64,000 nt of DNA from DAHUYF01 sp035945115 (GCA_035945115.1 DASZAN010000061.1:30524-94523), one strand, 5' to 3'; positions 51,345 to 60,517 are shown, counted from the first letter of the stretch. Notes: generated from the letters alone by a model not told the origin. Numbers and translations: made by a program.

Positions 51345-51436
51345 CGAGCTCCCCCATTGAACGCTTAGAAAGCCGAGATTAGAGGGTTTTCCGCGGCAAC
51401 GAAATCGGGCCCGTGATCAAAGGATTTGATCCTGCG

Positions 51437-51595
51437 TCACCCGCCGACGAAAAATCCAATCAACAGCGTCGCCAGAACCACATTGCTCGCCGCGAACACC
51501 GCGAGCCGGTGCTGCACCTTGTTGTAAGCGAGATGAATGCCGCTGTGGAGCGCGAGCAGGCCGACATAAAGCCAAGCGAGGAACTCTTGCCGCAT
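51437..51595 (-). CDS. Small membrane protein with two hydrophobic segments
   Basis: About 52 residues starting MRQEFLAWLYVGLLAL. Two hydrophobic segments (residues about 5-22 and 32-50, VFAASNVVLATLLIGFFVGG) suggest a hairpin in the membrane. GGAGGGG lies just before the start; upstream codons in frame are unlikely to be used. No family recognised. Confidence 0.55.
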   Translation of the reverse strand: MRQEFLAWLYVGLLALHSGIHLAYNKVQHRLAVFAASNVVLATLLIGFFVGG

Positions 51596-51624
51596 CGGAG
51601 CCCCTCCCGAGGATTGGGAACCGC

Positions 51625-52164
51625 TTAGTCTCTCTCCCTCGGCTTCACATCGCCGCAATCGCTGCCGAGCCATTTACCTTGCACCGCTCCCTTCATGGTC
51701 ATGCTTTTGTCGCCGCGGGTCATGGCAGCGTCCCAATTGCCGACGATCGATTCGGGATTGCGCGCCTCGAAGCGATAGTTGCCGCCACCTGTCATCTCGC
51801 CCGTGCAGGCAAGTCGGCCGGCGCGCAGCGTCGGCGTGCTCGATGTCACGGTCCGCGTGCAATTCGCGCGCTCCATCCCGGCCATCGGCTCGAATCCCTT
51901 GTCGATGTCGGCTTGCGTGATGCAGCGTTTATTGACGCTGTGATGCGCGCCGCTCTGCTGCTCGAGCTTCGCGCGCTGTTCCGGCGTCAAGCGCGCGAGC
52001 GTCTCCGGCGGGAGCGGCGGCACACCGCTGCGCTCGGTGTCCGCCGTCATCTCCCAAAGGCCGGGCTTCACCTTGAAAGGCGTGTTGTCGGCGGCTCGCG
52101 TCGGCGCGACCATGGCTGCGAGTCCAAGCGCGACAGTGACGATAGCGATGCGGCGGCCAAGCAT
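51625..52164 (-). CDS. DUF3617-family exported protein
   Basis: A 179-residue precursor with signal RRIAIVTVALGLAAMVAPTR and the DUF3617 core FKVKPGLWEMTADTERSG, then CITQADIDKGF, and C-terminal cysteines at ANCTRTV, LACTGEM and GSDCGDV. The cysteines probably pair in the periplasm. Function unknown. Confidence 0.85.
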   Translation of the reverse strand: MLGRRIAIVTVALGLAAMVAPTRAADNTPFKVKPGLWEMTADTERSGVPPLPPETLARLTPEQRAKLEQQSGAHHSVNKRCITQADIDKGFEPMAGMERANCTRTVTSSTPTLRAGRLACTGEMTGGGNYRFEARNPESIVGNWDAAMTRGDKSMTMKGAVQGKWLGSDCGDVKPRERD

Positions 52165-52328
52165 GGCGATCCCCCTTCCGCTCTCTTCCGAAACCGCGAT
52201 CCTAGCAGCTTCCGCCGGCGTTGCGCGCTAAATGACGACCGTCGGCGACCAGCGTCCGGAGGGAGCATGGCGCATGGCACGGATTTGTGATTAGCTCAAA
52301 GGCGTGCTCGCGCTCGGCGGAGGTGCCC

Positions 52329-52643
52329 ATGCACACGGTGATGTGGACGTTCAACGTGCCTCAGGGCACGTCCAAAGCTCAACTGATCGAGACCATCAAA
52401 GGAAGCGCCCACACGTATGAAGGCATTCCCGGTCTCATCCGCAAATATTACGGCATTGCACCCGATGGCGGCTCTCTCGCGGGGATCTATCTCTGGGAAA
52501 GCAAGGCCGCGGCCGATGCGTTCTACACAAGCGAATGGGTGGCGATGGTGACGAAGCGGTGGGGCTCGCCGCCACGGCGCCAGGATTGGGAAACGCCGAT
52601 GGTGGTGGAGAGCGCCGAACGGCGCCTCGTCGCCGCGGAATAA
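52329..52643 (+). CDS. YdhR-like monooxygenase-fold protein
   Basis: A 104-residue protein with the dimeric alpha-beta barrel pattern of YdhR: TVMWTFNVPQGTSKAQLIET, GLIRKYYGIAPDGGSLAGIY then LWESKAAADAFYTSEW. Related proteins may be monooxygenases. ATG 52329 follows GGAGG (7-base spacing), better than the upstream ATG 52287. Confidence 0.85.
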   Translation: MHTVMWTFNVPQGTSKAQLIETIKGSAHTYEGIPGLIRKYYGIAPDGGSLAGIYLWESKAAADAFYTSEWVAMVTKRWGSPPRRQDWETPMVVESAERRLVAAE

Positions 52644-52720
52644 GCGGCGCTCATGCGCCCCGTGCGGCGCCTCTGCTCGGCCGAGCCGCGTCGTTTCTCG
52701 GACTCTGATATCGTCATGCG

Positions 52721-53713
52721 ATGAGACGACGTCTCTTTCTCGCTCTCCTGGCCGGGGCGACCGCGTCCTCGTTGCGGGTGCGTGCGCAGCAGGGCGAGCG
52801 CGTCGCGCGGATCGGATTACTCTCAAGCATTGCCGAAAGCGACCCGGAAGCGCAGGCGATGATCACCGCGCTCGATCGCGGGCTGCGGGAGCTGGGCTGG
52901 GTCGAAGGCCGTAATTTGCGCGTCGAGCGCCGGTGGGGCGTCGGCGATCGCCAGCGAATCGAGCAGCTCGCGAGGGATCTGATCGCGCTCAATCCCGACG
53001 TGATCGTCGGCTACACCACGCCTTCGGTGGCGGCGCTTCGCAAGGAGACCGACACGATTCCGATCGTCTTCGTCCAGGTGTCTGATCCGATCGGCACCGG
53101 CTTCATCGCCGATCTCGCGCATCCCGGCGGCAACGTCACCGGATTTACCACTTTCGAAGCCTCGATGGTCAGCAAATGGGCGGAGCTCATCAAGGAGATG
53201 GCGCCGAAGACCACGCGCATCGGCTATCTCTTCAACCCCGACACGGCACCCTATGTCGCCCGGTACTATGAGACGCCGCTCGAAAGATCGGCGAGGGCTT
53301 TCGGAATGGAGCCCGTCAGCATTGCGGTGCACAGTCTCGCCGAGATCGAACGGGGGATTACTGCACTGGGTCGGGAGTCCGATGGGGCTCTTATCCTTCT
53401 GCCCGACAGCTTCAACATTTTGCACCGCGCGCGGATCGTGGCGCTGGCGGCGGAGAACCGGATTCCCTTCATCTCCCCCTATCGCTTCGCCGTCATCGAC
53501 GGCGGCTTGATGTCATATGGCATCGATCAGGTGGAGCTCTTCCGCCGCGCCGCCGGCTATGTCGACCGCCTTCTCAAAGGCGCCAAACCGGCCGATCTGC
53601 CGGTGCAGGCGCCCACCAAATTCGAGCTGGTCATCAATATCAAAACCGCCACGGCGTTGGGGCTAGACGTGCCCGTGAAGATGCTCGCCGCCGCCGACGA
53701 GGTGATCGAGTAA
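52721..53713 (+). CDS. ABC transporter substrate-binding protein (ABC_sub_bind type)
   Basis: A 330-residue periplasmic protein with a short leader (MRRRLFLALLAGATASSL) and the PF04392-type pattern: RIGLLSSI, LGWVEGRNLRVERRWG, DVIVGYTTPSVAAL, IPIVFVQVSDPIGTGF and LAHPGGNVTGFT. The alphaproteobacterial family is large and often orphan, as here: no permease or ATPase adjoins it. The ligand is unknown (tryptophan or other small molecules in characterised cases). Confidence 0.9.
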   Translation: MRRRLFLALLAGATASSLRVRAQQGERVARIGLLSSIAESDPEAQAMITALDRGLRELGWVEGRNLRVERRWGVGDRQRIEQLARDLIALNPDVIVGYTTPSVAALRKETDTIPIVFVQVSDPIGTGFIADLAHPGGNVTGFTTFEASMVSKWAELIKEMAPKTTRIGYLFNPDTAPYVARYYETPLERSARAFGMEPVSIAVHSLAEIERGITALGRESDGALILLPDSFNILHRARIVALAAENRIPFISPYRFAVIDGGLMSYGIDQVELFRRAAGYVDRLLKGAKPADLPVQAPTKFELVINIKTATALGLDVPVKMLAAADEVIE

Positions 53714-53726
53714 GCGCGGCGTCACG

Positions 53727-53754
53727 AGGTCCCGCCAGGAGTGCGGCGGGACCT
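53727..53754. terminator. Perfect 10-bp hairpin between convergent genes
   Basis: AGGTCCCGCC (53727-53736), loop AGGAGTGC and GGCGGGACCT (53745-53754). It follows the binding-protein stop and faces the end of the convergent lipoprotein gene, so it could terminate both. The T-run is weak. Confidence 0.65.
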
Positions 53755-53778
53755 CTGCTTGTCGGGCTCTTCGCGCGG

Positions 53779-54348
53779 CTACTGGTTGGTCGAGCCGGCG
53801 CCAGTCGTCCCCGTGCCGGTGGTCCCGGTTGAGCCGGTGCCGGTCGTGCTGCGGCTGCTGCTCGAGGATGAGGGCATGCTCGAGCCGCTCATGCTGATGC
53901 CGAGCTTGCTCGCGGTCTGCTGGTCGAGGTGCCCGGTCTGCGGCAGGCCGTTGCTCTGCTGGAATTTCTTGATCGCCTGCGCCGTCTTCGGCCCCATCTT
54001 GCCGTCGACCTGGCCGGTGTAGTCGCCGTCGTCCTTGAGCTTCTGCTGCGCCTGGCGCACCTCATCGGCGCTCATCCGCATCCGCGTGCTCGTGCCGGAC
54101 GCGGTGTTGTCGTAATCAGAGGTTGACGAACGGGTGCTCGGTTGCGCGGCGGCAGACCGGGACGTGGTCGAGGAGGACTGCCCTGTGCTCGGCGCCGCCG
54201 ACTGCGAGCTTTGCGATGACTGCGAATAGCTGGGCTGAGAGGAGGACGGCGCCTGGCTCCGCTGGCTCGATCCCTCAGAGCGGAACATCGAGCAGCCGCT
54301 GAGCGCCAGCGCGGCGGCCGAAACGGTGACGAGAATCGCGCGGTTCAT
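53779..54348 (-). CDS. Peptidoglycan-binding lipoprotein
   Basis: A 189-residue precursor with lipobox ALSGC (Cys19). A Ser/Gln/Thr-rich linker (residues about 25-85) leads to a PG_binding_1 domain: VRQAQQKLKDDGDYTGQVDG then KTAQAIKKFQQSNGLPQTG. A second low-complexity Ser/Thr/Gly tail ends the protein. It should attach to peptidoglycan from the outer membrane side. Confidence 0.87.
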   Translation of the reverse strand: MNRAILVTVSAAALALSGCSMFRSEGSSQRSQAPSSSQPSYSQSSQSSQSAAPSTGQSSSTTSRSAAAQPSTRSSTSDYDNTASGTSTRMRMSADEVRQAQQKLKDDGDYTGQVDGKMGPKTAQAIKKFQQSNGLPQTGHLDQQTASKLGISMSGSSMPSSSSSSRSTTGTGSTGTTGTGTTGAGSTNQ

Positions 54349-54522
54349 GGGTTACTCCAACGATGGTTGATGCGAATAAGCCGTGCCTTTTCTCGTCAAC
54401 CATTATCGCCCGGGGAGCGTTCCGATTTTTCGCCGCTGGCCGCGACCTGACGACGTCGGCGGTGGTTCAGGCCAAGGTGTTTCATCGCTGGGATAGACGA
54501 GCGTGGAAACGAGATGCCCAGG

Positions 54523-54993
54523 CTACCGCCGGTCATAGACATCGACATAGTTCATCGAGTGCCCCTTGCCGTCGCTCTCGGTGCCGCGGCAGGTCATCTT
54601 TTTGCGGTCGGCGGACAACGTGCAGCTCGTGCGGTCGGTGCTGCCATCCTTGCTCTGATAGCTCGCCTCGAGCGTGCTCGCGGTTACCGTGAAGGCACCG
54701 GTCGTGTCGGGCGCACCGGTGATTGGTCCGGGCTGCCCGCCGCCGCTTCCCGAGAAGGATTCCGCATGCTGGCTGCCGTCCGCGTCGGTGCGGGTGAGCG
54801 TCCATTGCACGCGGGCGGGCGTGGCGCTGGCGATGCGGAGCACCACCTCGCGCGGCAGCGGCTCGCCGGGGATGACCGTTGATTCGGCTTTGCTCCAATG
54901 CCACTCGCCCGCGAATGTACCATCATCGGCGGCGAGCGCGGCGATCGAAAAGGATAATGCGACCGCGGCAGCGGCCATCAGATTTCTTGGCAT
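54523..54993 (-). CDS. Exported protein of unknown function
   Basis: A 156-residue precursor with signal NLMAAAAVALSFSIAALA. The mature part contains AGEWHWSKAESTVIPGE, VQWTLTRTDADGSQHAES and two cysteines late (TSCTLSADRKKMTC). The beta-rich pattern is lipocalin-like, but I do not recognise a family. Confidence 0.7.
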   Translation of the reverse strand: MPRNLMAAAAVALSFSIAALAADDGTFAGEWHWSKAESTVIPGEPLPREVVLRIASATPARVQWTLTRTDADGSQHAESFSGSGGGQPGPITGAPDTTGAFTVTASTLEASYQSKDGSTDRTSCTLSADRKKMTCRGTESDGKGHSMNYVDVYDRR

Positions 54994-55107
54994 AGGTCAA
55001 GCTCCGTTGACAACAGCCGCTGAGATTAGCGGTATCACCACCGGTATACGAGATTGCGCGACCGGGCATCCCTTGGAGGCCCGGGCCGTATCGCGGAGGA
55101 GATGGTG

Positions 55108-55349
55108 ATGAAGATCGACGGCCAGTGCCAGTGCGGACATGTGCGCTTCGAAGCCGAGATCGATCCGACGCTCGTCCCGGTCTGTCATTGCACGGATTGT
55201 CAGCGGCTCACCGGCTCGCCTTACCGCGTCACCGTGCTCACTTCGCGCGAGAGCGTTCGCCTCACCGGCAATCCGGCCAAGGCCTATGCCGCTCCGCCGT
55301 GCCCTGGCTCGACACGGTGGCCGGCTTGCCTCGCAGCGAGACCGAGTGA
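55108..55349 (+). pseudogene. GFA-family (glutathione-dependent formaldehyde-activating-like) gene with internal deletion
   Basis: The N-terminal half is normal: MKIDGQCQCGHVRFEAEID and CHCTDCQRLTGSPYRVT, holding zinc ligands of the GFA fold, to GNPAKAYA. It then joins, in another frame, RSAVPWLDTVAGLPRSETE and TGA at 55347-55349, the family C-terminus. The middle of the domain, including the CPxCG-like zinc site, is missing. In the original frame translation would run to 55416. GGAGG precedes ATG 55108. Confidence 0.75.
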
Positions 55350-55363
55350 CGTCCGATCGGCTG

Positions 55364-56503
55364 CTAGCGGAAGGCCGGCATCACATCCTCGGCGAACCAG
55401 CGGAGCTGCTCCTTGAACTCTTTGGGCGGGATGCCCTCCGCCCAATGGATCATGAAGTGCTCGAGCCCTGGATATCTCGCTTCGATCGATTTGATGCCGT
55501 CGATGACCTGCTTGGGCGGGCCGCAGAACCACGCCTTCTGCGCGACGCCGTCGCTCAGCTTGGGCGTCCGTGACGCCGGCGCGCCTGGCGTGCCCCAGGT
55601 GCGCCCCTGCTCGTCGGCATAGCGCACGAAGCCGAAAGGTGCGAACCATTTATAACGCTCGTCATGTGCCGGCTCGACGCGGCGGATCGCTTCTTCTTGC
55701 GTGTCGGCGAGGTAGACGCCCGCGCCCCAGATCACATCTTCTCCGAGCGCTTTCGGCCGGTCGTGGCGGCGGCAGGCGTCGTGATAGGCGCGGACGACGT
55801 CGTCGAGGATTTTCTCGCCGTTCAGGGTGACCATCGCCTTGAAGCCGTAGCGCGCCATCATGTCGATGGTCTTGCCGCTGGCGATCGGCATCCAGATCTC
55901 GACCGGCAAGTGCTTGGGCCGCGGAATGACGGTGATCTCCTCGAGCGTGTAGCCGCGATAAGGAACCGGCGGCGGACACTCGAAATATTTGCCCTTGTGG
56001 CGGAACGCCTCCTCGTTGAAGCATTTGAGAAGGAGCTGAAGCCCTTCCTCGAAATATTCGCGGTTGGCCTCGGCATCGAGGAGCGGCGCGCCGAACGTCT
56101 CCACCTCGCGCGTGTGATAGCCGCGGCCCACGCCCATGATGACGCGCCCGTCGGTGACGATGTCGGCCATGGCATAGTCTTCCGCGAGCCGAACCGGGTG
56201 CCACATCGGCAGCACGTTGAAAGCGCAGCCAAATTTGAGCCGCTTCGTCTGCGTCGCAAGCCAGAGGCCGAGCTGGATCAGATTCGGCAGGCACTCATAG
56301 CCTTCGCGCTGGAAATGATGCTCGGCGGTCCAGAGCGCATAGAAGCCGAGTTCGTCCATCGTCTGTGCGACGTCGCGGCAGGTCGCAAAGACCTCGCTCA
56401 GGCGATCATTGGCGTAGCGCCGGTCGTTCGCCGGCGTTCCATCAAGGCCGATGTTGTCCAGCGCGATCTGGCCGACATAGAGCACGTGGAATTTCTTGAT
56501 CAT
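55364..56503 (-). CDS. LLM-class flavin-dependent oxidoreductase
   Basis: A 379-residue luciferase-like protein: WTAEHHFQREGYECLPNLIQ, FGCAFNVLPMWHPVRLAEDY, DGRVIMGVGRGYHTREVETF and GLEHFMIHWAEGIPPKEFKE are the family motifs. It is not closely similar to the LLM protein at 43622. The substrate is unknown. It lies downstream of and convergent to the broken GFA gene. Confidence 0.9.
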   Translation of the reverse strand: MIKKFHVLYVGQIALDNIGLDGTPANDRRYANDRLSEVFATCRDVAQTMDELGFYALWTAEHHFQREGYECLPNLIQLGLWLATQTKRLKFGCAFNVLPMWHPVRLAEDYAMADIVTDGRVIMGVGRGYHTREVETFGAPLLDAEANREYFEEGLQLLLKCFNEEAFRHKGKYFECPPPVPYRGYTLEEITVIPRPKHLPVEIWMPIASGKTIDMMARYGFKAMVTLNGEKILDDVVRAYHDACRRHDRPKALGEDVIWGAGVYLADTQEEAIRRVEPAHDERYKWFAPFGFVRYADEQGRTWGTPGAPASRTPKLSDGVAQKAWFCGPPKQVIDGIKSIEARYPGLEHFMIHWAEGIPPKEFKEQLRWFAEDVMPAFR

Positions 56504-56731
56504 GTCCCGGCATGCCTCCCCGCGCGATGGCGGTCGTCACTTGTGAGCACGGCTCCCGCGAGCGTCGCGGACCAACGGGATTGGTAGCGGGAATCGCGCA
56601 AGGCGCCTAGGGGAACCTCGCGGTCGACACGCGCGCTTTCCCATATCGATCAGGGTGTTTTCTTCCAGGACGGGCTGTAACTCCGTGCCCCGACAGCCTA
56701 AGCTCGATGGCGTCAAAGGGGGCTGACGCTC

Positions 56732-57694
56732 ATGAAGGACTTTTCCGGGAAGCTCGCGGTCATTACCGGCGGCGGCACGGGCATGGGGCGCGAACTCGCG
56801 CGCCAGCTCGTCGCCGAAGGCTGCAATGTCGCGATGTGCGACGTCTCGGCCGAGGCCATGGCAGAGACGAAGCGCCTCTGCGAAGGCGATCGCGTGCCGC
56901 AGGGGCTGCGCATCACGACGCATCTCGCCGATGTTTCGGACGAACGCCAGGTGCTGCGGTTCCGCGATGGCGTCGCCGATCAGCATCGCACCGACCACAT
57001 CCACCTCCTTTTCAACAATGCCGGCATCGGCGGCGGCAACAGCCTCTTCACCGATCCGCGGGATAAGTGGGAGCGCACCTTCAACATCTGTTGGGGCGGC
57101 GTCTATCTCACGACGCGCGCCTTCCTGCCGATGCTGCAGAAGGCGAGCGAAGGGCACATCGTCAACACCAGCAGCGTCAACGGTTTCTGGGCGAGCCTCG
57201 GCCCTGCCCTGTCGCATACCGCCTACAGTGCCGCGAAATTTGCGGTGAAGGGTTTCACCGAGGCGCTCATCACCGATTTGCGCCTCAACGCGCCGCACGT
57301 CAAATGCTCGGTGGTCATGCCGGGCCATATCGGCACGTCGATCCTCGCCAACTCCCGCAAGATCTTGAGTGGCACGCAGGAGTTGACCCCGGCGGAGATC
57401 GAGCGCACACGCGCGCGGATGGCAGCGGCAGGCATCGATGCGTCAGCGCTCTCCGCGGAAGAACTGCAGAAGAGATGGGCGGAGCGGGCACGACGCTTCG
57501 AGGAGGATGCGCCGACCACCGCCGCCGAAGCGGCACGGATCATTCTCGACGGCGTCAAGGCGGAGCGCTGGCGCATTCTCGTCGGTGCCGACGCGCGACG
57601 CATCGACGAGCGCGTGCGCGCCGATCCCGAGCACGCCTACGACGCCGCGTTCTTCGAGAGCTTGGCCGGCGAGATCGGGTGGCGCGTCAGCTAA
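56732..57694 (+). CDS. SDR-family NAD(P)-dependent oxidoreductase
   Basis: A 320-residue classical SDR: ITGGGTGMGRELARQLVAEG at residues about 11-30, NNAGIGGGN, NTSSVNGFW with Ser, and AYSAAKFAVKG (Tyr165, Lys169). The C-terminal extension (residues about 210-320, helical, RARMAAAGIDASALSAEELQ) exceeds the usual FabG length and may bind a larger substrate. Start ATG 56732 is clear. Confidence 0.9.
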   Translation: MKDFSGKLAVITGGGTGMGRELARQLVAEGCNVAMCDVSAEAMAETKRLCEGDRVPQGLRITTHLADVSDERQVLRFRDGVADQHRTDHIHLLFNNAGIGGGNSLFTDPRDKWERTFNICWGGVYLTTRAFLPMLQKASEGHIVNTSSVNGFWASLGPALSHTAYSAAKFAVKGFTEALITDLRLNAPHVKCSVVMPGHIGTSILANSRKILSGTQELTPAEIERTRARMAAAGIDASALSAEELQKRWAERARRFEEDAPTTAAEAARIILDGVKAERWRILVGADARRIDERVRADPEHAYDAAFFESLAGEIGWRVS

Positions 57695-57733
57695 GCGCCG
57701 GAAGAAGATCGGGGAACCAGTGTCTGACCTGGT

Positions 57734-57761
57734 GGTTAATCGGTAGTGCGGCCGATCAACC
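57734..57761. other. Imperfect hairpin before the Gly-rich protein gene
   Basis: GGTTAATCGG and CCGATCAACC pair with one mismatch around an 8-base loop. It lies between the SDR stop and the ATG at 57774. No T-run follows, so it could be a weak terminator or a 5'-UTR structure. Confidence 0.3.
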
Positions 57762-57773
57762 CTGAGTGAGGCC

Positions 57774-58238
57774 ATGCCCAACCGACTTCTGGCAGCGATG
57801 GTGATCGCCAGCTTGCTGCTGTCGCCTATGGCGGGGTGCGATGCATTCGCGCGCGGCGGAGGGGGCGGTGGAGGTGGTGGCGCAGGTGCTGGCGGCGCCG
57901 GCGGTGGAGCCGGCGGTGGCGGTGGCGGTGCCGGATCGGGCGGTGCTGGGGCGGGCGCAGGCGCCGCGGGTGCCGGCGGCATCGCGCCGCTGGTGACGAA
58001 CGAGGCGGTGCTCGAGGCGTTCTTGCGGACGCCGCGGGCGCTCCATAAGACCGGCCCCTCCGATCAAGAGGATTTGCGGGTGGTGCGCGGCTTCCGGAAC
58101 GCACGGGGCCAGCGCTGCCGCGTCGTCGCTCAGACCGTCGTCATCGGCGGCCAATCTGTGCGCGCGACGGGCACGCTCTGTCGGCAGGCCGACGGCCACT
58201 GGGCGCTGGTGCAAGAGGCCGAGAACGCGCAGCGCTAG
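57774..58238 (+). CDS. Exported glycine-rich protein with surface-antigen-like C-terminus
   Basis: A 154-residue precursor with signal LLAAMVIASLLLSPMAGC; Cys22 could be lipid-modified. Residues about 28-69 are almost only Gly/Ala/Ser. The C-terminal part (FRNARGQRCRVVAQTVVIGG, then VRATGTLCRQADGHWALVQ) resembles the conserved tail of the alphaproteobacterial surface-antigen proteins (COG4520 type). The Gly-rich part may be a flexible spacer. Confidence 0.75.
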   Translation: MPNRLLAAMVIASLLLSPMAGCDAFARGGGGGGGGGAGAGGAGGGAGGGGGGAGSGGAGAGAGAAGAGGIAPLVTNEAVLEAFLRTPRALHKTGPSDQEDLRVVRGFRNARGQRCRVVAQTVVIGGQSVRATGTLCRQADGHWALVQEAENAQR

Positions 58239-58316
58239 GCGCGCAGGGCGACAGCGATCTCTTAACTATTCTACCTGATGATCCCGGTCCGCTCCGGTGG
58301 CGGACAGGAGATCGAG

Positions 58317-58547
58317 ATGGGCCTCTTCATCACATTATCGGCGAGCGAGCTCGAGGAATTCGAGAAGTGGCGGCGCGAGAATGCGAAGGACGGTCAGGTG
58401 ATCGTCATCGAGGGCCTGTCGCGCCGGCGTCCCGACAGCTTCAAGGTCTGGTTCGAGAAGCCGCTGGCCGAGCCGCAAAAGCTGCGCTGGTACAAGCCGA
58501 TCGCGGAAAAAGGTTCAAAGGACGCGGACGGTCTGGCCTCGTATTAG
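58317..58547 (+). CDS. Small hypothetical protein
   Basis: A 76-residue soluble protein, ITLSASELEEFEKWRRENAK followed by a basic strand region VIVIEGLSRRRPDSFKVWFE. AGGAG lies 6 bases before ATG 58317, supporting this start over ATG 58278. No family recognised. Convergent with the carboxylesterase gene. Confidence 0.6.
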   Translation: MGLFITLSASELEEFEKWRRENAKDGQVIVIEGLSRRRPDSFKVWFEKPLAEPQKLRWYKPIAEKGSKDADGLASY

Positions 58548-58600
58548 ACCATCAACGCTCCAGCACCCGCCGTGTGACCGGCTGATCGCGTGGCTTTCAG

Positions 58601-60256
58601 CTATTTTGTCGTGACGCCTTCGGCGGCGAGAAACGGCGCCCAAAACGCGCAATGATGCGCGGTGGCGAAGTTGGTCTCACCGGTAGGCGTCGGCGGCACC
58701 AGCGATTGCATGTCGTCGAGCGCCGCATCGAATTGCTGCCATGCCGGTACGCCGAAAGAATTGGGCGTGCCCTGCTTCGCGAAGTTCGTCCAGTACCGCA
58801 CCATCGCCTCGGCGAGATCCTCCTGGTCGGCGTTGAGCGGCGTGCGCGGCAGGCCGATGGACGAGACCGTCGGTAGGGTGAAGAGATATTGAAGTTCCGA
58901 CGCGTGGGCGGCCCCGTAAGGGAACGTCACCGGCGGCAGGAAATCCTGGGGTGCGTTCTCATCGTTGAACTCATAGGCGAAGAGCGGCACGAATTTCGTG
59001 AGCGACAGGTCGGCGCTCAACGCCGGGCACGCGAAAATGAGATCGGTGCCCGCGGCCGCGAAGGCGAGGTCGGCCGAAGCGAAGCTCGCCAGCGGGTATT
59101 GCTTGGCGACGAGCGCCGCCGCCGTCGACGATCTCACCAGCGTCGCGAGCGCATTCTCGTAGTCCGTCTCGTCGTTGCCGATGGGGTGACCGAGAAGATC
59201 GAAATCGAGCGAGGTAAAGAGCCGCCACTCGTCGTGATTGGTGCCCTGGATGACCGGCACGTGGTTGAACTGGCCGGTGGCGAAGGCGACGGCGAGCGGC
59301 ATTGGCAGGAATTCGCCGTCGACGTTGGGCGTGTAGCCTCCGGGATTCTCGTGGGCGAGGATGGTCGCCACCGAGAGGCCGCGCAGGCAAGCCGCGGTTT
59401 GGCTGCTGCAGCCGGCGGCCGTAGCGAAGGCGGTGCCGGCGGCCTCGGCGGTGGCGAGCGACTGCGTGTTGAGCGCGTAAGCGCCGCTCTCGACGATCGC
59501 TTTCCGGAAAAGGCCGCGGGACGCGGGCGATGCTAGCTGCGAGAAGACGCTCAAGCCGCCGGCGGACTCGCCAAAGATGGTGACGTCGTCGGGATCGCCG
59601 CCGAAGGCCGCGATGTTGTCCTGCACCCAGCGGAGCGCCAATTGCTGATCCATGAGACCGTAATCGCCGGCCGAATTGGCGTCGGTGTCGCGGTCGTGGT
59701 CGGGATCGGTCGCTTCGGCGGCGAGCGCCGGATGCGCGAGAAAGCCGAGGGCGCCGAGCCGGTAATTGATGGTGACGACGACGACGCCGTCATTGACGAG
59801 GTTGGTCGGGTCGAAGTCGTTGCTCTCGCCGACGACGAGCGCGCCGCCATGGATCCACACCATGACCGGCCGGTGACGGTCGTCGCGGTCATGGTCGCCG
59901 TCGCTCGCCGTGAAGACGTTGAGAAAGAGGCAGTCCTCGGTGTCGCTGGCGAGGCCGAAGGGCGACGGCCCTTGCGGGCAGTGATTGGCGAATTGGCTGG
60001 CATCCCGCGTCGTCGTCCAGGGCGCGTGCGGCACCGGCGGCCGCCAGCGCGAGTCGCCCACGGGCGGCGCGGCGTAGGGAATGCCGAGAAACTCGCGGAT
60101 GCCGTTCACCTCGGTGCCGCGCACCGGGCCTTTATCGGTATTCACCACCAACCCTGCCGTGGCCGGCGCCGCGACGGCGCACACGCCCCAGAGCGCGGCC
60201 AAGCCAGCAAGCGCCGTGCGAGCGGACGTCAACCTCCTGCGTCCTTGCTTTTTCAT
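58601..60256 (-). CDS. Secreted type B carboxylesterase
   Basis: A 551-residue alpha/beta hydrolase of the carboxylesterase/PnbA type with a signal-like N-terminus (TALAGLAALWGVCAVAAPAT). The catalytic triad is readable: Ser231 in FGESAGG, Glu343 in NHDEW and His451 in AAHASELQ. The oxyanion hole is HGGALVVG (136-143). Two loops are unusually Asp/His/Arg-rich (DGDHDRDDRHRP, 119-130; DPDHDRDTD, 184-192), which could bind a metal such as calcium. It probably hydrolyses esters in the periplasm or outside the cell. Confidence 0.92.
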   Translation of the reverse strand: MKKQGRRRLTSARTALAGLAALWGVCAVAAPATAGLVVNTDKGPVRGTEVNGIREFLGIPYAAPPVGDSRWRPPVPHAPWTTTRDASQFANHCPQGPSPFGLASDTEDCLFLNVFTASDGDHDRDDRHRPVMVWIHGGALVVGESNDFDPTNLVNDGVVVVTINYRLGALGFLAHPALAAEATDPDHDRDTDANSAGDYGLMDQQLALRWVQDNIAAFGGDPDDVTIFGESAGGLSVFSQLASPASRGLFRKAIVESGAYALNTQSLATAEAAGTAFATAAGCSSQTAACLRGLSVATILAHENPGGYTPNVDGEFLPMPLAVAFATGQFNHVPVIQGTNHDEWRLFTSLDFDLLGHPIGNDETDYENALATLVRSSTAAALVAKQYPLASFASADLAFAAAGTDLIFACPALSADLSLTKFVPLFAYEFNDENAPQDFLPPVTFPYGAAHASELQYLFTLPTVSSIGLPRTPLNADQEDLAEAMVRYWTNFAKQGTPNSFGVPAWQQFDAALDDMQSLVPPTPTGETNFATAHHCAFWAPFLAAEGVTTK

Positions 60257-60517
60257 GTGACCCTCCCATGACGATTCGCTTTCCCCGCCAGGGCGGCGCT
60301 CTCCGGTGCCGCTCCAGTCACTGCCCGCGAAGAAAAGGCAGAGGGAAAAACGTTAGGGGGTTCACCCCAGAAACGGCAATTGCCCTTGCGGGCAGGGTCC
60401 CATCACATAAGCGCGAGCGACGCGCGGGCGCGCCGGCGCCCAGGGAGAAAAGCGGCCTCTGGCGCTTGTAAGTTGGCGCTCACAGCATCGCGTCGCGCCG
60501 GCGCCGAGCCCGCTGGC
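60257..60517. other. Intergenic spacer upstream of the carboxylesterase gene
   Basis: 261 bases separating the thrS stop from the esterase start, both on the minus strand. It should hold the esterase promoter. I saw no gene and no convincing hairpin-plus-T-run terminator for thrS. Confidence 0.3.

Noticed and set aside
57850..57985. Short G-rich repeats resembling a CRISPR or satellite array
   Set aside because: They are irregular Gly codons inside an exported protein, with no spacer structure.
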